A stretch of DNA of 64,000 nt from Centropus unirufus (Eukaryota; Chordata; Aves; Cuculiformes; Centropidae), in NCBI GenBank assembly GCA_013397695.1, contig VYZI01000083.1:558001-622000 (forward strand), in the 5' to 3' direction. The notes below the pieces were generated by a model, which saw only the letters and a program-made list of their open reading frames with translations, ran no database searches and had not been told where the DNA came from. Positions 46,161 through 58,514 of the stretch are shown piece after piece; positions within the stretch are counted from its first letter, which is position 1, and each line of letters begins with the position of its first letter. Position numbers and translations under genes: made by a program.

Positions 46161-49100
46161 GATACTAGGACAAACCAATGAAATGTCATTTAAAAATCAG
46201 GAATAAATAGGTATTTAAGAGTCTCTGTCTGCAAGAGATAGCATCTGGACTTACTGTTCTATTTCATATTTACTGTTTTGCAATAATTACGGGTGCTTAA
46301 AAGAATATCAACATTAACATTTCCCAAAATATAATCTTCATGTCAAAATACCTGGCTGGTTTTCAAGAGGCAAACTACTGCTTTGCATCTTCTCTCGTAC
46401 CCACCTCACCATGCACAGACAGAAAAACATGGAAAAAAGGGATTAGCGAGACATGAGCACTGCAGATTTAAGACTGAGTCAGCTGCATCTCAGTGATGGC
46501 ACTGTTATTCATGTTTGCCAGACAGGTAGAGATCTTTGCCGAGAGGTCTACTGCTCCTTACATTCCTTATTAATTACATTCTTAATTGAATATAAATTAA
46601 ACAAATGCCGTGGTGATGCTATGTTCCCTCTGACCTTCACGTCTTTTCTGTTGCACTACTGTAACTATAAATGTATAAAATCATTCTTTTCTTTTCTTTC
46701 ATTCATTTCTTTTGATTGACACATTATCCATTGAAATTGGTTTAAAATTTGAGTTAAAATAAATCAAGGAAGTTGTCTTGGAACCCAACAGGACAAAACC
46801 CCTGGTTTAAAGTAGGTTTTGTAATGGATATTTTTTCTTTCCAAAGATATTTTCCCCAATTTACTGTCATAGTATTTCTTTGGTTTTGGCTATGGCTTTT
46901 TCTCCCCTCTCTTGAATTATCTATATTTATTTTGCGTGGATTATTTCTCAAGGAATTTTTTTGTCATTTCTTCTATAGAAAGTGAACTTCAAGGTCTTCT
47001 GATGAAAAATCAAATGACAGTAAAAATGTTCCTGTACAATACATCCATAATAAATAAGCATTCATATTGTAAGCTTAAGAGAGAATTCATTAAGAATCAA
47101 ATAACAAAAGAGAAACTCAGAAAATAAAATATGAAAAATTAATGGGCTTATTGTACAGGAAAGGAGAGCAAAGAGAATAAAACAAGAGAGCTTACTGTAG
47201 GCAAGTATTTTTAATGCTTATTTAAGTAAAAACAAAATGTAAAGAAAGTTAGATTAGTGGGTAGATGAAAAAGATATCCAATGAGGATAAGAAATAGGAA
47301 TGTAATAACACCTATTGAATTTTCACAAAATTTCAGATTTGTCTCATTTCCCTTTGTCATTTGTTCTCAAATTTCATTCATTTGTCATTTAGAAAAAAAA
47401 AATAGAATTAGTAACGATCAGAGGATGCATGTTAGAGTTCCCTGTAAGAACAGAAAAAAAATAGTTTGATGACTTTAAAGAAATCAAATATGTTTTACAT
47501 GAAAAATTAAGAGACTCTGTAGGAGTCAAGATCAGAAAAATAGTATTCTCTCTGTTACTATTTCAGGATTTTCACAAAATCACAAATACTTTTACTAGCA
47601 AAATGTATAATTTGCTTAGCATTGCATTAAAATATTCAGGTTTGCTAAATAACTGCCTCTTGGAACTCTACCCACTTGGCTTTTCTGGGCTCAAAAACAA
47701 ACACTGCTGTTTGCATTTTGATGTGTACAAATGTACAAACCAAAGCAGTGCTGCTTTCCTGGAAGTCTTCTTGGACAAGAAAAGACAATCCATATGAAAA
47801 TGGATTCCCAACTTTCCTGAAAGCATTCCCAACACTTGGGACACAGGACTCTAGATGGCCGGGAGCACGGTTCAGTGATTGGGCAGGGTACAAATACTGA
47901 GCTTAGGTGTCACGGAATTGGTTTTAAATGCTAATATTTATTGCAGCCTATGTTTCTGGATCTGTGGGGGGATGACTATTGCAGGTTATTTATTTGTACA
48001 ATTAACACATGCAATAATGCTAGAGCAAGCTAAGAAAGAGAGGTTTGATACACCTGTCTGTCTTTCAGATGGAGTACAGGCTGTGGTTTAGGAGAGGAAA
48101 TGGATCTCTGTGACACTCCACAGGGTCCCAGCACTTCCTTTGGGTTTGGATATCAAGGGAGGAGAAAGGTGGTCCTCAGGCTGTAACAGATTGAAAGACA
48201 AGGTCCACAAATTTGAGGTGCTTTACTGACACCTAGGAGGGAAAGGACAACCTGCAAACGGCATGCCTAGACCTTTGATTTCAGAGCAGTCCTCCAAAGA
48301 TGCTTACCCCATACAAGGGGACATCATAGTGGTCCCCTTCTCCTGTGGGCGTGAGTGGGGAGGAGGTGGGTCTCTCTGTCCAATCTGCCCCCAAGATCCA
48401 CACTACGAATCACAGCTTGTTTAAACACCCAGGGTATCTCTACCAGGCTCTCTGCTGGGGAACCCAACCAAACCTTTAGGTTATGAGTCTATATAAAACA
48501 TAAGCACCCTGAGCCTAGAGGGTCTAACCTCAAAACTGCTGCTTGAGGAAAAGAGTGCAATTAGTAATGCTAACTTTGTGTCACTGCAGTCTGAGGATGG
48601 TGTTAATTGCTGCTATGAAAAGTGTAAAGATCAAGCAAATTTAAGCATCTCTATTGCATCCAAGTTCTTTCAGGAGTCTACATTAGCTGGTGTATTGTCA
48701 GGTATTGTATTGTCTAAAAGCAGCAGAATCTTTCCCTAGCATGCTAATTTAAATATAGCGCTAGCTCATTTACATATAAATCAAATAAATAACCCTGCTA
48801 AACACACCCAAAGCACTAACATTTCTTTGATAATCAAGGCTTGAAAAAAATGTGTTTTGACTTTTTTAGAAACTAATTTTTATTTTTAATCTCCTAGATG
48901 AGGATATTTATTGCTCATTTGTTTATAGACCAAATTGCTCATATCACTGCAAATAAGTTCTGAAATGTTGTTCTCTCAACTGTGCTAAGTTTTAATATAG
49001 CATGGTAATGAGTGGGATGTGCAACTTCTGCTTATCTCCTCTATTTTGGACAATGCCAGTGGCTCGTGTTTATTAAGTAAGTTGGCAGTGAAACTGAATC

Positions 49101-50617
49101 TCTGGTTTCCCCCGGTAGATAAACTGTGTCTGAGCTAACATTCACGAGGATCTTGGAGAACTCATTTAAATATAACGCCTAAGGCTACGCATTTTTTTCC
49201 TGAATTCCAGAACAGCACATAAAGCTTTTACTTTTCTGATGTTCTTTTGGAACCAATGCTTCTGTGTTACAAAGTCTGGCCAGGATTTTGTAGAAAGTAC
49301 CAAGAGTCTGTCTCTGAAGTGTGTGTTCAGGTATTTTTGCGTGTTGTTATCGCCATTGCAAGGAAGAGACTTAAAACAAAAGATAAGTTCCATCTTGCCC
49401 ATGTATTTGCGTTGTCAGGTTCTAGGGAACCTGGGCAAGGATTTTTCCTCCTGTGCCTGTGACCACCAATACCAGGAAATCACAACTTCATCAGGTCTAC
49501 TTCATGCCACACTAACCTATGGAGTTTCTTCACTTAATCCAAACATTTATTTTAAATGTCAATTCTGAATGGTTGTCCAAATAAGCTCTACTTCCCTGCA
49601 CTTAAAAGTAGGTTCACGTTTGTTAGCTCTTTAGGCTGTAGCCATATTATCTCTGTGTTCTATTTCAGATGTGCTGAGAACATCTGAATGTGTCTGGTAC
49701 CTTAGGACAGAAAAAAAATGTTGAAAAATAAATTAGTAAGTCAGGTATTTGCCTATTAATGGCATCAGTACTTAGTACCGCATGTGTTTCTATTCTTCTT
49801 TAGCTGTTATCTAAGTATGACATAAATCAAAACAAAATAGCCCATGGAAACGTGGCATTTTTCATCACTACAGGAAATTTTGAAAGGGTGAAAGTTTCCT
49901 GTAATATTCATGAGGTGGAGGTGCTTTTCAGTAAACACACCATGTCAGGCTTTCTAGGGATAACATGTTTCTGTCTAATCGGTGACTCTACCATTTTTTA
50001 CACCCCTGAACATCCTGAGTATTTTATGAAAAAATATATGAGTTCTTGCGTATACTGAACTATAGAAGATGAACACATCTGCTCTTTTTAAAACTTGGTT
50101 CATAATATTTTAGGAAAACAGAAAATTAAAATTATATTGCCAGGAATTAAAAAAAAAATCATACAAACCACTAAACTCAATCAAAAAGGGCAGAAAGTCC
50201 CAGCCTGAAGGATGCTTCTGGGAATATGTTAAGTGGACGCCATGTGGGGTTTGAGGGCTTAGTGTTGTAGTGGCTGCTCTCCAAGCAGTTGGTCTGCTGG
50301 ATGGACTCCTGAATCTTGTGTTATGGAAGAAATCTCCTATCATCAGGTGCCTGTGCATCCTAAGAAAAAGTTATCACTCACACAGGGGGAGTGAAGTAGC
50401 CAACAGGATGAAGAGGGATCTTCTTCCGGTCAATCAACAGGTACCCAATGGAACCACTAAACCACTAAATATCAGTCTACTCCAGGTCATTGTCCTCTTT
50501 GGGAACTTCAGATCTTCACTAAGGAGCCCTTGCAGGGGCCCTTGTCCCTTTGAGCAGTATTCATATTTTGTTTTTTAAACAAAGCTGAGGAAGTACTGAG
50601 TCTCTCTTTTCTGCACA
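46161..50617. other. Unique AT-rich sequence, no gene recognised
   Basis: No gene is seen. The interval 46240-47600 is strongly AT-rich with only chance frames. A second TATA-like word (TCTATATAAAA, 48488-48498) has no promoter context. TTCCCTTTGTCAT at 47349-47361 matches a microRNA start but has no hairpin partner. Confidence 0.4.
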
Positions 50618-50682
50618 ATAGCCAAGTAGTAAGAGTGCTTGCCTTGTAAAAAGCAAAAACAGATTCAATTCCCTCTCCTCTG
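50618..50682 (+). mobile_element. Decayed tRNA-derived SINE head or tRNA-like relic
   Basis: AGTAGTAAGAGTGCTTGCCT followed by TGTAA resembles a tRNA D-arm and anticodon arm with a TGT (Thr-type) loop. GATTCAATTCC (50662-50672) is a near-match to the B box GGTTCRANNCC. Stems are disrupted, so it is not a functional tRNA. Confidence 0.33.
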
Positions 50683-50689
50683 AACTTCA

Positions 50690-53600
50690 AACCTAATCTT
50701 TTATCTTCCAGATGAGTGCCCCAAACACAAGCCTTGCAAGATACAAGGCTACTCGAGAGGTGGGGAATGTAGTTGTTCTTTTAGAGCAGTGCCTTTGCAC
50801 ACAAAAAAAAAAGTGCAAAACTCACAAGGTCAGAAAGAATGGATAACTCTGCAGTTCAGTGTTTAAGGTGTTCATTACATTTGGTCCCTACTCCAAGGCC
50901 TGTTTCTCCTTTCTGTTTTTTAACGCAACTTCTGTAGAATGTAAAATTCAGTTGTATTTTCTATAGAGGAGGAAGGTAAATACAACCCTACTTCCAAATG
51001 AACTCCTGGGTGAAGGAATTTCCCAGCCCTCCAGCCATGACTCCTATCTCTAGTGCACAAACGAAAGGAGAAGGACCTTGAACAGCAGAAACCAGCTTTG
51101 CAAGGGGAGTGGAAACAGCCATTGGTTTGAAGCAGCTTCCTGCTGGGACTCAGGCAAGTTAGAAAAAATTTCTCCTGGGGAAGGAAGATCTATGGAGCTG
51201 GCATCTGGATCTTGGCTGAGCTCTCGGCCTTGTCAAGAGTGATGCAGTCTGGGGGCTTATTCAGGGGCGATTATGAAGCCTCAAGGTCAAATGCTAAGAC
51301 TCCCCCTGAAGTTTAGCTTTGTGTAGTTTCAAAGCCTGGTGGAGATTTCTGGACAGCTACTTTAGACCCGACTATTGTTTTGTATTTTATGCAGAATGCT
51401 CTTCCAAGGAAATCACAACTGATATGCAAGCACCTTAACTGTAAGCCTGGTCAAACCCCTGAGTCTGAGCGCTTGTGAGAGCTGAACTGCATGTCTAACA
51501 CTGCCCTCGTACAAAGCTCGACTAACACGGTATAACCTTTTTTTTTGGAAAAAAACTATGAAAAATCTTATGGACAATTCATGATCACTTGCCTGACTGC
51601 CTGCTGGTTTTAGGTGCTGCTCTCTTCAGAACTCTGTGGAATTAAGCCAGCTTGTATCCACAGCCAACGTCACTCAGAATTCAGTTGCATCTTTTTTAAG
51701 TGCAAAATGTCATTGGTTGTACCAGAAGCTGACATGAAGTCGCATTTTTACCTAATTGTCCTATCCTTTTACTGACAGCTTGCTGTTGCCCTTCCGAAAC
51801 CTTGTCAGTAGGAATTTTACTGAAAAAGTACATTTGGTACCATTTTGAACTAGCATTCTCCCTGAAAAGTATTGTTTGAGGAGCAAAGGGGGAAGGGGAG
51901 ATAGACCAGCTATTCAGTCCTACAGACAGCAGGAGTGACAGCCTTTGCCATAAAATCAGCTTGATTCTTTGTCCCCTCCATTATCTTTTCTTCCACAAAA
52001 ATATTAATGTTCTTCCTCCCTAGAATCCTTCTAGAATTCTGAGTATGGCAAACTCTCATAACACCCATTCAGCTGCTATCAATTTCCCTCATATGGAAAG
52101 CTGGCAGTGTAAAATATTTCACTCGATTTTTGCTCAATAAAAACGTTAATAACCTTTATTCACAAGCCCTGCTCCATGTATTACTGTCAGTATATCCAGT
52201 ATTGCATATCATGATGACTAGGAAAATAAATCAAGGAATACTTCCAGATAACTTAAAATAATTAGAGAAATAAACTTCTACTGGCAGCATCAGCCAAGAT
52301 TCTAATCATGATATTAATGTTTGGTTTTCAGGAAACTGATGGAGGCTATAAAATTATTTCATACACAATGAATAGGTACCATGTGATGCCTTACTAGCTT
52401 TGAAGTGAACAAAAAAAAGAATTAAGATCATAAATACTAGCCCTTAAAATTATCTGATATGGATAACTAAGGATGAGCTTTTCATATCTTTGGATATAGA
52501 TTTTCTTTTAGATCTACCCTCTCAAGGTCTTGTCTTCCCAGACCCATGTGGAGTAACCTCTTCTACCAGGTCATTTTCACAGATCAATTTCATGTTCAAG
52601 TACAACCCAGTTATTTGTGGCCCAAATTGCACAGTTATCTGGCTACTAGAGTACAGATGCCTTTCCCGTTGCAATTTCTGTCATAAGAGCAAGGGCTTTC
52701 TGTGGGAGCACTCTGAGGAATTAATTTATTTCTTTTCCTATGGGTCAGGTAATTAAACACTTCAGCTTTGCTCTCCAGCTGAACCTTGTATCTGATTGAA
52801 GAGTCTTTCTTTTTAAATTCCTTTCCAAGCTTCTGAGCTGAGCTGAACAGATGGTTTAAATCAAAATGGGGAAAAGGCAAGAACTTGTTCTTACATGCTT
52901 GTTTCCCAAACACTTCTCATCTGTGCCTTACACACTTTCCACCAAGCTGTGTGTAAGAGACGAGCCATTTGACAGTGCTGAGTCTGACAATGGGACGCTC
53001 ACCCAGGGTGGTGAAGACCTCAGACAGGAAACTCATAGCCTAAAGGTATAATTTTTAACTTGTTGCCATGAGGAGTCCAGCCTATGGTGAGACGTGGGTT
53101 TAGTATTCAACATCTGCCCACAACTGGTCATTAACATTTTCTCCTTAAAAAGGGTAGATGGTTACCTCACTGATAAATAGCAGTATTAGTTGAAAATCTC
53201 ACATATCACATTGCAGGACATCACCTTTGGAAAAGAATAACTATCTTTAAAATCAGCAAAACTTTAAATGGTTCCAACAGATTCCAAAGGATAGACTCCA
53301 GGTCATATCTGATGATTTTAAATATGCTCAAATCCAGACCCATTTGAAACAGAAGAAAATATGTCTCTGTTTTGCATGGTAAATAAAGGCCAAAGTTATA
53401 AGGTCTTAACTTCTGAGGAGCAAATCTTGAGAGCCTGAATGTTGGCTATGAAAAAATGAGGTGATCTGTTGCACAGGGTATAGAGAAAAAATGTAAAGAA
53501 TCATTTTTCAAAGTTTGGAAAAGAGGGGCAAAATAAAACCTCCAAAGATGGGCAGAATAAAATTAGAAGGTAATTATCACTAGGTTGGAAAAGGAGCAAA

Positions 53601-54240
53601 TTAATTAGAGCATCAATAACAAGGACATGTGATGAACCAACAGAGAGTGTAAAAGTGTCGAATAAAGAAAGCAGGATGACATTTTTGTGGATTAAGAGCA
53701 TTCGTTATGGCGTAGGATACTGACAGAAGCTAGAGGACTGGAATGAGTTCTGAAAATGTTAAAAGTAATAAAACACAGAGAAAAAAAATGTGAAAATGTT
53801 ACTATATAATGTAAACCAGCTCATATGAATACCTCTGTTAAATGAGGGGAGAGGAAATTAGACCAAATAAAAGCCTTGTTAGCAAAGGGAACTCCTAGAT
53901 TTAGTACTGGAGACACAGGGCCCTGCAAATGACACAGAAAACAAAGGCTCAGTCATTAGAGATATGGCAAGATTGCAAAGCAGGAGGCTGAGCCTTTACT
54001 GCATTGCAGTACAGGATACACAACTGTGGAAAGAATAAATGGATAGCTGGAGAAAAGTGACTTCATTCAGCATCAGAGCACTTAAGAGAACATGAATTTA
54101 AACTGAAGAAGGGTTACACCCTAAAGAATTCTTTCAAAAGAAAAAACGAGGGAGGAAAATGAAGGTAATGCTCCCCATAAATAAAACAACATTAGCAAAT
54201 TTACACTGGCCTTCTCCCACCCTGATACTCTAAGTCCTTA
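50690..54240. other. Unique sequence, no gene recognised
   Basis: No gene is seen. The interval 53400-54200 on the plus strand is purine-rich. Short frames at 52490-53051 have chance length and no splice pairing. Confidence 0.4.
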
Positions 54241-54244
54241 TGAA

Positions 54245-54370
54245 TGAGACAATGGTGCACCTTTAAATTAAAGCCTCATTTGCATATGACTGCTTTTACA
54301 GTTTTCACAGAAGCATTTTTCACCTGCTAATGGGCTTTACCTTGTGACTTATTAATAGTTCATCACACTG
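54245..54370. promoter_or_regulatory. Possible conserved element with SOX and octamer words
   Basis: ACAATGG (SOX-type) near 54250 is followed about 28 bp later by a perfect octamer ATTTGCAT (54278-54285), then by GCTAATGG and ATTAATAG words. Arrangement and function are inference from motif content. Confidence 0.23.
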
Positions 54371-55149
54371 CTGATATTTCTACCTTTACCTGCTTACATC
54401 AGCCTTGCAAATAATCCCATTTTCAGCTCTTCCATTTGAGCCCCTGCTGCAAATCTGGGTGCCTAAAAACGTGTGTGAATTTTAGCAAAGTCCCTTCCTA
54501 GGTGGATGTTGACTGGTTAGAGCAATACACAGCTGAGACAAAACCCTTGAGATCTGAAATTCTGCATATCCTCATATGCAAACTGGGAGTTGCAGGTTCC
54601 TATTATTATAATGGCAAAGTGGTTTCCTGCACATTCAAATCCTATCCAGTTATTTTAAAGCTGTGAAGACTCTACACCAGTATTTTTCTCTGTGTATCTT
54701 TATTCTTAATTATATTTATGGTTTTAAAGCCTCAATAGCTTTATAATTGCGTATTCTCCTCTGTCAGATAAAGACTGAATCTCAGTTCCTCTAGGATTCT
54801 GTTGTTATTGTTGTTTTTATAGCTTTGCTCCAGTTAGGGGAATGATTTAATATTAAACATTAAAGTATTCCCTTTTTGTCTCTCCGAGATAGGCATTTTA
54901 ATCCTCTGTAAGAGGTATCACGTCTGTATGGTGAAGCAGCGTCTTGCTCCTACATTAACAGATGGGGTGCTGACAAGTTAGAATTCGGGACCAAAGGTGG
55001 CATTAGTGAAAGATGTATGTATAGAAAATTCTGTGTCTTCACCCAGTGTTTGTGTGCAACAGAAAGCAAATCCTGCAGACAATAAAGCAACTTATAGGAA
55101 AAATATACCATGAACACAGGATAAATCTGAACTTCAGACTCTAAGAGCC
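54371..55149. other. Unique AT-rich sequence, no gene recognised
   Basis: No gene or classifiable repeat is seen. Confidence 0.35.
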
Positions 55150-55220
55150 TGGGTTGAGAAGGCATGATTTGAAGTTTACCCTAACCACTAGTTCAGAGGC
55201 AACGCGCTGCCTGCCAGTTC
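55150..55220 (-). mobile_element. Weak MIR/tRNA-SINE-like relic
   Basis: On the minus strand GGCAGCGCGTTGCCTC, then GAACTAGTGGTTAGGG resembles the 5' tRNA-like head of amniote SINEs (CTAGTGGTTAGAGC). Similarity does not extend far. Confidence 0.22.
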
Positions 55221-58200
55221 CTTGATGTTTCTCATCAATGCAGGGAATTGATAAATTATGCCAAATGATGCTGGTGGTGGTAGCAAAGCGTGGTTCTATC
55301 CATAGAGCAGCACTTCCTTGTACTCACACCTAAGGAATAGCCAAGCTTGGAGGCTGCTGGAATGGAAAAAGAAGAGGTTTGTGAAGATGTCCTGAGGCTT
55401 CAAGTTCATAACCCTTTGACTAATGACTCTCTTGCTCATCTGAACATCTGAGTGCTAGGGCACAATTTCTTACGTTGCAATATTTAAGGCTATGTGTACA
55501 TATACGCGTTTCCTCCAAAATATCCCAAGGCATCTGAGAGAAAAATTAAGAATATCCTCCTTATCACAATACTGCTGACAGCTCAATTTTAGGAAGTGGC
55601 CTTCTGAAGTCCTTCATAAGAACTGTCACATTTGGAAAGCATTCAGACTCTACGATACAGAAGCACTGGGCCTGATAGTGTCTTAATTTATGCAGGCTTG
55701 GCGCTCACTGTATCTCGTGAATGATTAAGTCTGTTTGTTAGATACTTGTATCAAAAGAGGAGTACTTACACAAAGTGAGATACTAGAAATCCTATTAAAT
55801 CATTCAATATCTTTTTCACCGGCAAATACCTACATAATATTATTACATGACTTGTTTACAATAAGTTTGTACGTCTGTGATCATTTGGAACAAACAGAAT
55901 TCTTCTGTAACACATATAGCTATATCAAGGAGTAATTCAGTTGTTATTTTTTAAGTAACTTTGATTTGGCCATTTTTTTCTCCCTGAATCACCCTAAAGA
56001 ATCAGGTTTAACAGTGATTTGATTCAAACTTTTCTAAAAGTCACCTTTAAGATAAGCCATACATATTTATTTATTTAAGTCTTTTCTCATTGATCAGCCT
56101 TTCCAAGGCCTCAGTCCTGGATGCCTTTTCAGCATGTCAATTTTTTATTTTTTTTTTAACTGAGACACTGTAATAGGGCTTTCTATATACTGAGTAATTC
56201 CAGTGACTCTGTAAAAGAAGTATTACTTTCCTGCTTTGCACTCACACAGTAAGATACATGCTCTTGAAAGAAGTAAAAATAAATCTTTAGAAAATTCCGT
56301 CAAATATCATACCTAAAAGTTCACCATATTTTAGTCTAGTTTGCATTTTTAATGGTTTTTAAACTTTTCAAACTAAGTGTAATCTTAATATCTACCTTAT
56401 ACCAATAATTTTAATACCTTCCAAATATCTATCGGAGTAAAAATAAACTCTAAAGAGAATAAAGAATTTTGTTTCATGATAGAGGTTTGCTAAAGAACGG
56501 CAACAATATTTTTTTTCCCCTTCTCCAAACAGTATCCATTCTTCTGCCAACACAGCGTGTGCTACCCTCTCTGCCTCTGCTTTAATTCTGATTCCATCAA
56601 AAATCAGAATCCTGTGACTGATGTTCAAAATGAGCTGAGGTGATATTGAGGTTTTGAACTTTATTTGAGCATGTCACTCACTTGAAGGCATTCCAGACCT
56701 CAAATGGCTCAGTGCCATTCTTCAGAAATGAGTCAGGAACGAGTATTGATTTCTTTTTTTCTTTTAAACTGAGTACCTAATGAGCAAATGAAGATACGGT
56801 TGGTCCATTTGTTAGGTAATCTAAAAGAAGCTTCTCAGAGTTCAAATGCATGGACAGCAGTTTATTGCAATTCTACTTTATTTTTCCTTTTTTTTTTTCT
56901 GAGGGAGATTGTTTCTATAATGTTACTGAGATTTGCAGCATATATTAAAGCAATTATGCCATATTGTATTTCCATAGAAAACTCAAAGCTCTTGCTCGGT
57001 GAAAATATATTATTTGGATCTGACAGGAGATTGTTATGGTACTACAGCATATTCTTGTTGGTACTTGAGAAAGTAAACAAAATTAAAAGCCACTGGGAAG
57101 AGAACACATTGCTCCCTGAAGGTACAAGTGTTTCTTCAAGCTGAAAATTACAGATTTATAAGAAAAGTCATGTACTTTCTCACAAAAAAAAGTGAGGCGT
57201 CTCAAATCTGCTGAAGTTCACTGAGATAAATATATTGAATAGACAACTGAAACCAGTGAACAGGTATGAGGTAAATGTATCCTTTCTCAACGAAAAATTA
57301 TTAGTGTACAGATGAATGGAAAAAGCCTAAGGATCAGCCAGGGAAACCCCTAAAAATTCACAAATGTAGGTATAAAATGATGCAGATTTGCCCTAAGTAG
57401 GGAGGTTTTAAAGCTTTCAGCAGTTTATGATGAGAGGGATGGGGCCTGACCAGGGCTAGACCCACCACAGAAAGGAGAGGAGAGCACAAGAACCATGGAA
57501 GGGGCAGACAAGTGGAGACAAAACCTCTGGCCACCACGCTTGTCCTGCTAGGACCAGAACAACTGATGGAAAAGTGCTTTCACTGGGAAGGAGCGCATCT
57601 TTCTCCTCTTACTGGTTGCCAACCGGTGCAGGCCTAAGAAGTCTGTAATAACCCCATTTTTCAGGCGTGAAAGTGTGGATAAAGTAGGCAGAGAGACAAC
57701 AGCCGCTTTGCTGCCTGGGAAGCCCGCTGTCACGTTTGTCAGCCTGTTGCAACTCTCTGCTCACAGAAGGGGTCTGGTCCTGTTTCAAATGAGGAAAACC
57801 TATATTAGGCCTTTTAAAACCATAGATTTTCCAAAGGAAAATTTATCTGCAGACTTAACATAGAATTGTTTTTGTTTAACATAGAAATGTGTTAATAAGT
57901 CATATATTTTTCTGAATTCAGTGAGAACTGAATCTACCTCTATTTCTTATGCCTCTTCTGGATCTATCCTGGGGTATTCCATAGGTTTGAATCCTTAAAG
58001 ATTAGTTCAGAGATAAATAACCTCGTTGTGCTTTGAGAACATAACTGGCCTTAGGGCATTTCTCTTTCAATCGATCCGTTTGCTTTCCTTCCTTTCCTGA
58101 TCTACAAAGATTACCAATTTATTTTAAGCATGTAAAAAAATGTCCAGCAGCTCTATATTTCCAGAGTTAATGTAATAGATCTCAGGTTGTCCCTTTCAAT

Positions 58201-58390
58201 CTTATAGCACTAACGATAACTGATATTATTGATTCTGCTCATTAATGCTCATTCTTTAAAAGAATGACATGCTTTACTTATTTTTAATGCATTATCGCTA
58301 GAATGAGGGCAATATAGCTCTTAATTTGAGAGAAAGAAATAGGGAGAACACGGTTCTGTCTCAACACGTTCCCTGCTCTTGTGTTCTCAG
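55221..58390. other. Unique AT-rich sequence, no gene recognised
   Basis: No gene is seen. There are T-rich runs at 56142-56158 and 56882-56899. The frame at 56788-57144 (118 codons) contains a poly-Phe stretch from a T run and has no domain. Confidence 0.4.
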
Positions 58391-58512
58391 TTCCGGTGTC
58401 CCATGTTCCTTCTCAGACACAGCTTCATTCCAGCATGGAAGAGCATTGTCCCCTCAGAGGGTGCAATTCGTCCTGGCATGAGGAGGAGCTGCTCTAAGAA
58501 TCACAGCACCAT
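58391..58512 (+). other. Exon-like segment, 122 bp (unverified)
   Basis: A strong acceptor (CCCTGCTCTTGTGTTCTCAG) ends at 58390, and GTAAGT starts at 58513 after ...ACCAT. One frame is open for the full length (40 codons plus 2 nt); it contains FRCPMFLLRHSFIPAWKSIV and then PSEGAIRPGMRRSC. The size is that of a typical vertebrate internal exon. The last exonic bases are AT, not AG, which weakens the donor. The peptide is unrecognised and its start phase (0) does not follow the 43222-43294 candidate. Confidence 0.23.
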
Positions 58513-58514
58513 GT

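Noticed and set aside
47349..47368. Match to the start of miR-204/211
   Set aside because: The 3' half diverges and no complementary arm is found nearby, so no precursor hairpin.
48488..48498. TATA-like word TCTATATAAAA
   Set aside because: An isolated AT-rich match with no CpG, initiator or downstream exon signal.
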